Of a DNA stretch of 21,867 nucleotides, positions 1 through 7,934 are shown in pieces. Origin of the DNA: Nemertoderma westbladi. Taxonomy: Eukaryota; Xenacoelomorpha; Nemertodermatida; Nemertodermatidae. The stretch spans positions 1 to 21,867 of the forward strand of contig JAUCBJ010004222.1 in NCBI GenBank assembly GCA_032718475.1, in the 5' to 3' direction. Under the pieces are notes generated by a model. The model did not search any database. It was given only the letters and a program-made list of their open reading frames with translations, and was not told where the DNA came from. Within the stretch, counting starts at the first letter, position 1, and each line of letters opens with the position of its first letter. The position numbers and the translations under genes were made by a program.

Positions 1-13
1 ACGCTACTTTGAT

Positions 14-53
14 CGAAGCTCACGTTCCCATTCCGAAGCTCACGCTCACATTG
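14..53. repeat. Two-copy 20-bp direct repeat at the window edge
   Basis: Two adjacent 20-bp copies begin CGAAGCTCACG and differ at only a few positions. They may be the end of a longer tandem array that lies mostly outside the window. No coding potential is seen here. Confidence 0.45.
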
Positions 54-127
54 TAGTATTTTTTCAGTATATCAGTTTATCAGATCTGATCGTCTGATGG
101 CAAGCATCACCATATCGCTCATATTAA

Positions 128-1029
128 TATCCATTGGCAAGCATTCACCCCTAATAATGTTTATGCCCCTAATTAATGTGAACCCCTCATTAATGTTTGT
201 GTCGCAGATTTATTTTAGTGTCTATGATTACTGTTTTACTCCCTTATTAATGTTTGTGTCCCTCATTAATGCTTGTGTACCTCATTAATGTTCATGTCCC
301 TCATTAATGTGTGTCCCTCATTAATGTTTGTGTCCCTCATTAATGCTTGTGTACCTCATTAATGATTGTCTGATTACTGGGTGTCCGTCATTAATGATTG
401 TGTCCCTGATTAATGTATGTGCCTTTGATTAATGTGTGTTCATCATTAATGATTGTGTCCCTCATTAATGTTTGTGTCCCTCATTAATGTTTGTCTGATT
501 ACTGGGTGTCCGTCATTAATGATTGTGTCCCTGATTAATGTATGTGCCTTTGATTAATGTGTGTCCCTCATTAATGATTGTGTCCCTCATTAATGTTTGT
601 GTCCCTCATTAATGTTTGTCTGATTACTGGGTGTCCGTCATTAATGATTGTGTCCCTGATTAATGTATGTGCCTTTGATTAATGTGTGTTCATCATTAAT
701 GATTGTGTCCCTCATTAATGTTTGTGTCCCTCATTAATGTTTGTCTGATTACTGGGTGTCCGTCATTAATGATTGTGTCCCTGATTAATGTATGTGCCTT
801 TGATTAATGTGTGTCCCTCATTAATGATTGTCCCTAATTAATGTTTTTGTCCAGTGTATTAATGTTTGTGCCACTTCATGTGTGTCCCTGATTTATGTTT
901 GTGTCCCAGATTAATGTTTGTATCCCTCATTAATGTTTGTGTTAATGGTTTGTGCCCCTTAATGTAGTTCCCAATTAATATTTGTGTCCCTGATTAATAT
1001 TTGTGTCCCTCATTAATGTATGTGTCTTG
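128..1029. repeat. Minisatellite of TCATTAATGTTTGTGTCCC-type units with higher-order structure
   Basis: The region is built of 16-20 bp units around the consensus TCATTAATGTTTGTGTCCC, with variants such as TGATTAATGTATGTGCC. Between about 369 and 830 the units are ordered into a higher-order repeat: the landmark TCTGATTACTGGG recurs at 369, 494, 619 and 744, exactly 125 bp apart. One 125-bp block holds seven subunits of 19, 20, 16, 19, 19, 13 and 19 bp. The flanks (128-368 and 830-1029) have more diverged, irregularly spaced units. Open frames here, such as 97-288 on the plus strand, are translations of the repeat and not genes. Confidence 0.95.
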
Positions 1030-2919
1030 GCCGCAATAAAACCAGTATATAAATGAGAAATAACGGACCGGTAGTATAAAAATCTGTTTAAAATAGGCCT
1101 AGGTGTACCAGTAATGGATTGCAAGCAAATCCTGTAGGTAGGAGTAAGTCAAAACTAGGGTTCATCAGAAGGCACTTTATGGGGCCGATGCTGAATCGAA
1201 GCAGGGCAAAGTTCGGGCCGAACCGAAACTAACCCGAATCCAAACCGCAATTCAGAAAGTTAGCAAGTTGTGGTCTTAATGACATATTTACTTCACTATA
1301 CTGGTATTTGGTCCGCCAGGCCTACCACCAGCTTATCATGCGGCCCTGCATAAAATTAACATTAACTGCCCACCATATGAAAAACATATGTTGAGAAGGC
1401 AATTTTTATTAATAGTTACTGTGGCTATTAGTCCAGTAGTTAATGTTTTATTGCACTACTGCAGTTTTCCTTTTGGGTTATTATATCCAATACACTAGTT
1501 AGAGAATGAGTTTTTGTATTATAATAAATAATGTTATATAATAATGTTTTATAATATAATGTTTTATTATTAACATCTGGCTGCCTTGTTTCTACGAGCA
1601 CAACTCCCCGAAAACTGTAAGCAAATGGTAGTCAACCATTATCCCCCAACTCACTCAATCCCCCATTTGTTATTCATCCCTACTTCTTTTACTTGTTATC
1701 TTTTCACTTGTTCATCTACCCTCCAGTGACGTTAGGGACATTCCGTGATCAACCAGCGTTATTTTTTTCATTTATTGCTGCTGAAATTTTTTTCCTTTAA
1801 CTAAATTCGGAACAGGAGTTTAATTAAAAGTGCAATGCTCTGGATTTGATATCCTTACTTTTTCCGAAACTTTCAGTAATATATTATCATAAAATTTAAG
1901 GGTTTTCATGAACCGCTTCTTTTTAGATTTAAAATGCCAGGTTCTGTAGCGGTATACAGCTGTTTAGAAAACATCATATATCATCGACGAAAATCTATTG
2001 GCGAAAATCTTCTGGGGGCCCAGTAGCGTTCCGTGCGTTTTCCCCATGCGCATTCCAACCAATTACTATCCTAGATTACCATTCTAGAGCCGCGTTTATT
2101 TGTTTCTTGTAAGTAATATGCAAACAATATTTATCATTGACAGAGGAGGGATCTAAATGGGAGTTGTCTTCTAGCCAATAAATAATAATAACAGTACGTA
2201 TTACATCTCTCTATATTGATTGTGAGTACTCTTAACTGCAATAAAGCTACTTCGATTTGTGCTTCGATGATTTTTCATACTGTATATTCGGTGCGACCAG
2301 TTTATGTTCTCATCCCTTATCCTTCTTTCACACTTGAATTGTGGCCGTATTCCCAACAGTTTCCCAACAATGGCAAAACAGTTGCAGCACAGTTCTTACC
2401 CATAAAGGTATGTAATCACACGGGAAAGTCCATCAATCTCACCTAGTACAGTCGAATTAGCGAAAAACATTCTACTGTAACCAATCATGAAAAATTATTT
2501 AAAAATGAATTGAATAAAAAAACTCGAAACACACGAAAAAAATTGTTGGGCTAGCAACAAATGAATAAGGGGTAAGAAGGTGCCCTGAATCGAATGTCGG
2601 GGTGTGTTTTTTGTAAAAACACGAGAAAACTGTCGAAATGGCGGGTTTCAGTAAGCGTGGGAAGCCAGTTTTGAAAATCGGCTGTGATTGGCTGCTACAT
2701 ATTTGACGTCATTACGCAGTGATCTGATAATATTTTATCTTGGTTTCTATGGAGAGAGATTTTCGATCGTTGCAAATACACATTAAATCTCAATCATTTC
2801 ACACATGGCTTATATCAAATGTAAGCAGAGAGTCTTGCGCGCCTTTTGACACTACAATTAATCTAGTTCGAGATTTAATCGAGTTTGTCGTATTATCGAT
2901 GCTCGAGGCGGATAGAGAG
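1030..2919. other. AT-rich intergenic DNA, no gene recognised
   Basis: No exon-like or family-like reading frame is visible on either strand. There are AT-rich stretches (about 1500-1575), scattered TAGGCCTA-type words, and short open frames (2216-2446, 2740-3033) without recognisable domains. The 2740-3033 frame runs across the left end of the hAT-type element at 2920, so it is not one ancestral coding unit. Confidence 0.6.
2912..2919. repeat. 8-bp target-site duplication, left copy
   Basis: ATAGAGAG directly precedes the left terminal inverted repeat and recurs perfectly at 3764-3771 just after the right one. An 8-bp duplication is the hallmark of hAT-superfamily insertion. Confidence 0.9.
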
Positions 2920-3763
2920 CAGTGCCGGATTAAGCCTTTGGTGGCCCTAAGGCACATTTTAGTAATTTTCAAAAATGGCCCGAAGAATTTTTCGCAAACC
3001 CTTTCAAAAGAAAAAGCTGCTAAAAACAACTGAAATTGTGAAAATGTTGCGAATGAAATATAAAGTATTTTCGTTGGATGACTGCAAGACTGCGTGCAAA
3101 TAACTACTAAGTACTTTAATAATAAGTAGGCCTACTTTGCACAAATAGTTTTCATCAAGAATTTTTAACATTACTAAACGGCATATTATTATGCCTATAA
3201 AGCCTTTGCTACAAAAAGTGTAATGGTTTTGGTAGAATTTCTCACGCTTTAATTTTTAATATATTAATGGGACCATTACCCCAAATCTATTTGTTTTATT
3301 TATAAAGCTACTATTCTGAATACTTAACACAATGATCTGTGATCTTTTATATACTATGGAAACTGAGTATAGAGAGCTTCATAAGCCGTTTATTCGAAAA
3401 ATATGGCACTTTTTGAGCAGGTCGGTTTATTTCAAAAATTCTATATATTTTGAGGCATTTTTATGTAAATTAGCACATGTTTAAGGATCTGTAATACCCT
3501 GCATTGAAGTTCTTGGTCCAAGACTTTGGTAAAATGGACCTGGATATGTAGGCTATATTCTATGAAAATAAAATAAATTTAGGGATAGAAAGTAGTCGAA
3601 AGAAGCACTTTCTTGCTCTGTTTTATACAAATTTTAGTGAGAAAAAATGTGGACTTTTCAGATTAAAATATTATTTTCACAGACTCGCTGAGAAAAAATG
3701 GCCCGTATTTTCGGCTGGCCCTAAGGCACGTGCCTTATATGCCTTAAGGTTAATCCGGCACTG
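2920..3763. mobile_element. hAT-type non-autonomous DNA transposon (MITE), 844 bp
   Basis: The termini are perfect 14-bp inverted repeats, CAGTGCCGGATTAA at the left and its complement at the right, flanked by the 8-bp duplication ATAGAGAG. The TIR sequence and duplication length are typical of the hAT superfamily. The interior has no open frame long enough for a transposase and no recognisable RNase H-like or hATC region, so mobilisation would have needed an enzyme encoded elsewhere. Subterminal direct repeats occur at both ends: a 14-mer TGGCCCTAAGGCAC (2942-2955 and 3716-3729) and a 12-mer AAAAATGGCCCG (2971-2982 and 3694-3705). These are candidate transposase-binding sites. A 16-bp perfect palindrome lies at 3722-3737. 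The call rests on termini and duplication, not on a database match. Confidence 0.9.
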
Positions 3764-3771
3764 ATAGAGAG
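3764..3771. repeat. 8-bp target-site duplication, right copy
   Basis: ATAGAGAG, identical to 2912-2919, immediately follows the right terminal inverted repeat of the hAT-type element. Confidence 0.9.
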
Positions 3772-4615
3772 TTGGTTGTGTTGGGCGGAGACACCAATAT
3801 GCGATAGCTGCTGCTGCATAGCTCTGTTTATAATTACAGAATTATGTTTTTTTGTTATTGTTATTTATTTATACTCGGAATTTGAGGAAGTCGACATTAA
3901 TGAAGTATAAGTATGAAGTAATGAAGCGCTTTATATTGTACATAAAATACCAGGTAGTATTCAAAGAGACCACGATGATACTTATTTTATGACTAATAAT
4001 CATGGTAATTATTGGAGGACTACAGTCGGGGAGGTTTAGTTATATTTTTATATTTCTTATACAACAGGATGTAACGCCCTTGTCATCTTGTGTAAAACTG
4101 TATTTACAGCCGATATTTTTCTGAAAACTGGAATTAATATATTTTTCTGGAAACTGGACGCAATAAAAATTCATCCCTCTCCAGGGGAAATTGGACGCAA
4201 ATAACAGCTGATTACTCTCAAAAATAAAACTGTTTATTGTAAACAAATTATAAACAAAGTTTATTGCTTTGGTTAAAATAACGTGCCACTGTAAGCTGCT
4301 CCTTTCCCTAAATTGAGAATTTAACATTGAAGCGGGATATTATTTCGCCAAGATGGGATTTGCATCCAGTTTCCCCCTCCCCTGTCTCTTGATTTTACTA
4401 GAAAATAGAATACATTGCATTTTACTGTTATTTCTGAAAATTACGGGGATTTGCCTGGTTATTGTTTCTGATTTAAGGGGTTTTGCCAGGTGGACTGAAT
4501 TTCATATACTTGAATTTATGGTGTTTTGCAAGCCAATTATTGTGTTGTGGGGATCTGCCTCGAAGTGAGCATAAGTTACGGGGAACAAACAATGATGCAT
4601 TATAAATAGAATAAA
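3772..4615. other. Intergenic DNA with small inverted and degenerate repeats
   Basis: No gene is recognised. A 19-nt inverted repeat with two mismatches pairs 4184-4202 (GGGGAAATTGGACGCAAAT) with 4358-4376. Related diverged direct copies lie near 4119 and 4145. Between about 4446 and 4565 the word GGGGATTTGCCTGG and degenerate versions of it recur four times at uneven spacing (about 30-40 bp). Short open frames on both strands here lack domains. Confidence 0.5.
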
Positions 4616-6935
4616 ATAGGCTCGCGAACGCGCAGATGCAAAACCATGCAACTTTAGAACGCGTAGCTCAGCTATAATTATATTGGAGTTTCTAAATAAT
4701 GTATAAAAACCATGCAACTTTAGAACGCCCGTGTAGCTCAGCTATAATTATTGGAGTTTCTAAATAATGTATAAAAACCATGCAACTTTAGAACCCCCGT
4801 GTAGCTCAGCTATAATTATTGGAGTTTCTAAATAATGTATAAAAACCATGCAACTTTAGAACCCCCGTGTAGCTCAGCTATAATTATTGGAGTTTCTAAA
4901 TAATGTATAAAAACCATGCAACTTTAGAACCCCCGTGTAGCTCAGCTATAATTATTGGAGTTTCTAAATAATGTATAAAAACCATGCAACTTTAGAACCC
5001 CCGTGTAGCTCAGCTATAATTATTGGAGTTTCTAAATAATGTATAAAAACCATGCAACTTTAGAACCCCCGTGTAGCTCAGCTATAATTATTGGAGTTTC
5101 TAAATAATGTATAAAACCCATGCAACTTTAGAACCCCCGTGTAGCTCAGCTATAATTATTGGAGTTTCTAAATAATGTATAAAAACCATGCAACTTTAGA
5201 ACGCCCGTGTAGCTCAGCTATAATTATATTGGAGTTTCTAAATAATGTATAAAAACCATGCAACTTTAGAACCCCCGTGTAGCTCAGCTATAATTATATT
5301 GGAGTTTCTAAATAATGTATAAAAACCATGCAACTTTAGAACCCCCGTGTAGCTCAGCTATAATTATATTGGAGTTTCTAAATAATGTATAAAAACCATG
5401 CAACTTTAGAACCCCCGTGTAGCTCAGTTATAATTATTGGAGTTTCTAAATAATGTATAAAACCCATGCAACTTTAGAACCCCCGTGTAGCTCAGCTATA
5501 ATTATTGGAGTTTCTAAATAATGTATAAAAACCATGCAACTTTAGAACGCCCGTATAGCTCAGCTATAATTATATTGGAGTTTCTAAATAATGTATAAAA
5601 CCCATGCAACTTTAGAACCCCCGTGTAGCTCAGCTATAATTATATTGGAGTTTCTAAATAATGTATAAAAACCATGCAACTTTAGAACCCCCGTGTAGCT
5701 CAGCTATAATTATATTGGTGTTTCTAAATAATGTATAAAAACCATGCAACTTTAGAACCCCCGTGTAGCTCAGCTATAATTATATTGGAGTTTCTAAATA
5801 ATGTATAAAAACCATGCAACTTTAGAACCCCCGTGTAGCTCAGCTATAATTATTGGAGTTTCTAAATAATGTATAAAAACCATGCAACTTTAGAACGCCC
5901 GTATAGCTCAGCTATAATTATATTGGAGTTTCTAAATAATGTATAAAACCCATGCAACTTTAGAACCCCCGTGTAGCTCAGCTATAATTATATTGGAGTT
6001 TCTAAATAATGTATAAAACCCATGCAACTTTAGAACCCCCGTGTAGCTCAGCTATAATTATATTGGAGTTTCTAAATAATGTATAAAAACCATGCAACTT
6101 TAGAACCCCCGTGTAGCTCAGCTATAATTATATTGGAGTTTCTAAATAATGTATAAAAAAACCATGCAACTTTAGAACCCCCGTGTAGCTCAGCTATAAT
6201 TATAATGGAGTTTCTAAATAATGTATAAAAACCATGCAACTTTAGAACCCCCGTGTAGCTCAGCTATAATTATATTGGAGTTTCTAAATAATGTATAAAA
6301 ACCATGCAACTTTAGAACGCCCGTGTAGCTCAGCTATAATTATATTGGAGTTTCTAAATAATGTATAAAAACCATGCAAGCTATAATTATATTGGAGTTT
6401 TTAAATAATGTATAAAAACCATGCAACTTTAGAACCCCTGTGTAGCTCAGCTATAATTATTGGAGTTTCTAAATAATTTATAAAAACCATGCAACTTTAG
6501 AACCCCCGTGTAGCTCAGCTATAATTATTGGAGTTTCTAAATAATGTATAAAAACCATGCAACTTTAGAACCCCCGTGTAGCTCAGCTATAATTATATTG
6601 GAGTTCTAAATAATGTATAAAAACCATGCAACTTTAGAACCCCCGTGTAGCTCAGCTATAATTATTGGAGTTTCTAAATAATGTATAAAACCATGCAACT
6701 TTAGAACCCCCGTGTAGCTCAGCTATAATTATATTGGAGTTTCTAAATAATGTATACAAACCATGCAACTTTAGAAACCCGTGTAGATCAACTATAATTA
6801 TATTGGAGTTTCTAAATAATGTATAAAAACCATGCAACGTTAGAACCCCCGTGTAGTTCAGCTATAATTATTGAAGTTTCTAAATAATGTATAAAAACCA
6901 TGCAAATTTTAGAACGCTCGTATCTCAGCTATTTT
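4616..6935. repeat. Satellite array, 34 units of about 68-70 bp
   Basis: The landmark CATGCAA recurs 34 times from 4645 to 6899. Spacing is mostly 68 or 70 bp; the two lengths differ by a TTATTGG versus TTATATTGG indel. Each unit contains in order TATAAAAACCATGCAACTTT, AGAACCCCCGTGTAGCTCAG, CTATAATTATTGGAG and TTTCTAAATAATG. One unit is internally truncated (6373 to 6420, 47 bp). Units at the right edge (after 6750) are the most diverged, as expected for array ends. The minus-strand open frames here (4502-4717, 6652-6837) only translate the repeat. Each unit carries a TATAAAA word and GTAGCTCAG, which resembles a tRNA A box, but no B box accompanies it. Confidence 0.97.
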
Positions 6936-7264
6936 ACGACGAAATTCATATTGCGTTACATATTTGGAATCCTTGTATTGCCTGTTTTGAATCAACAAAC
7001 AGCTCTAAGGTAGAAAAATAACTGCGGTGGGACAGGAGACACTTTAAAAAAAAAACCTTGTAGTAGGCAAAGATTGAAAGCAAAAATAAAAATTCTGGCT
7101 CTCGCACTAAGTGGTCGGGAAGTGAAACTCTCCCCATTTCAAATTTCATGCAATCTCATTAAGATTTGTAGAAAATTAGAGGGGGTGAGGGGGGGGGGGG
7201 GTGCTGGATCATGGAAATTACGACACTGTATTCTGGGGCATATAGTAGGATGTAAACTGATTAT
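6936..7264. other. Intergenic stretch between the satellite and a LINE fragment
   Basis: No gene is seen. There is a G13 run at 7189-7201. The end of the stretch (about 7257-7277) resembles the satellite segment TTATTGGAGTTTCTAAA, suggesting an outlying partial monomer. Confidence 0.5.
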
Positions 7265-7277
7265 TAGAGTTTCTAAA
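7265..7277. repeat. 13-bp target-site duplication, left copy
   Basis: TAGAGTTTCTAAA occurs perfectly here and at 7621-7633, bracketing the LINE 3' fragment. Because the LINE tail also ends in TAG, the exact edge is uncertain by about three bases. Confidence 0.8.
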
Positions 7278-7620
7278 GTATACGGACACTATATAACATG
7301 AAGGTGTCTCATTGGTTCCCCCAAGCTTGACACTAGAACAAAATCGCCTCCGCTTTGCAGGACATTGCTTTCGCCGTGAGGACCAGCCAGTGCATAATCT
7401 TGTACTTTGGCAGCCTCATGGAGTGAATAAGCATGGTGGACAGCCCATGACTTTCTTGAGACGCATCTTAAAGGATACTGGCCTTGAAGATGCGGATGAT
7501 CTAGCAAATGTCATGGGTGATAGGGAGTTGTGGCGGCGCAATTTTGTCGACAAGCTGGCACAGCAATCTTAAAAATACAGCTGCAATGCAGCATGCCGAT
7601 CCTAGTAGTAGTAGTAGCAG
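7278..7620 (+). mobile_element. 5'-truncated LINE (fragment D), 3' terminal 343 bp
   Basis: The fragment encodes the C-terminal tail of a non-LTR retrotransposon polymerase. The frame at 7312-7572 contains RLRFAGHCFRRED and LVLWQPHG, a post-RT region common in APE-type LINEs. It is nearly identical in protein to the minus-strand frame at 12125-12388, so both belong to the family of LINE B. The 5' edge starts abruptly at GTATACGGACACTATATAAC, which LINE B matches internally, showing 5' truncation. The 3' end is GCCGATCCTAGTAGTAGTAG, a TAG-repeat tail shared with the other LINE copies here. Perfect 13-bp duplications flank it, as expected from target-primed reverse transcription. Confidence 0.88.
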
Positions 7621-7633
7621 TAGAGTTTCTAAA
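7621..7633. repeat. 13-bp target-site duplication, right copy
   Basis: TAGAGTTTCTAAA, identical to 7265-7277, follows the TAG-repeat tail of LINE fragment D. Confidence 0.8.
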
Positions 7634-7748
7634 TCTTTTTTCTATGACTACTTCAGTCAACTACAGAAAGGTATCTCGTAATGTCTCGAAGGGAATTAAA
7701 ATTCTTCAAACGTTGCATGTATATATTGTATACCATACATTGTATACA

Positions 7749-7754
7749 TTTATT
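7749..7754 (-). promoter_or_regulatory. Possible polyadenylation signal AATAAA
   Basis: AATAAA on the minus strand lies about 60 bases past an in-frame stop (7813-7815) that would be used if the FOXRED2-like exon 4 were terminal instead of spliced. It is a single hexamer in AT-rich DNA, so support is weak. Confidence 0.25.
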
Positions 7755-7825
7755 GTATACTATACTGCTTATGAGATAGAGAGGTTTAGGTACTGAATAT
7801 AATTATATAGTTATTAATAACTTAC

Positions 7826-7934
7826 TAAAGTAAATTGCCACTCTGTGAGAACATTGCCCAAGAATATATAGACATCGTCAGGGGTGGGTAAATGTAATTT
7901 GTAACCAGTTTCAGCCTCTTCTATGTCTATCAAT
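7826..7934 (-). CDS. FOXRED2: FOXRED2-like gene, probable exon 4
   Basis: This 109-bp segment has acceptor TTATCTTACCAG and a strong donor GTAAGT. It is in phase with exon 3: the first base completes the lysine codon, and 36 codons follow with no remainder. It encodes LPTPDDVYIFLG and NVLTEW, which aligns loosely with the family pattern LP-P-I-H-DFLT-W. If not spliced, three further codons lead to a stop at 7813-7815. Intron 3 (7935-8781) is 847 bp. Confidence is lower than for exons 1-3 because similarity is weaker. Confidence 0.62.

Noticed and set aside
97-288. 63-residue frame at the window start
   Set aside because: It is largely the translation of the minisatellite, with no signal beyond hydrophobic repeats.
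2544-2556. ATTGTTGGGCTAG shared with 19506-19518
   Set aside because: A 13-mer repeated twice in 22 kb of AT-rich DNA is not far from chance, and the flanks do not align well enough to call a repeat family.
2740-3033. 97-residue plus-strand open frame
   Set aside because: It spans the left end of the hAT-type insertion at 2920, so its two halves have different origins, and no domain is recognisable.
4720-4750. tRNA-like A box (GTAGCTCAG) in each satellite unit
   Set aside because: There is no B box (GGTTCGAATCC-like) at the right distance and no acceptor-stem pairing, so these are not tRNA genes.
4502-6837. Minus-strand open frames in the satellite (MHGFYTLFRNSN-type peptide repeats)
   Set aside because: The peptide is only the translation of the 68/70-bp unit. 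Unit lengths of 68 and 70 are not multiples of three, so frames do not persist across the array.
7640-7800. Possible further FOXRED2 exon on the minus strand
   Set aside because: A short stretch (reading about LKNFNSLRDITRYL) loosely recalls the family C-terminus, but splice sites and phase do not support it.
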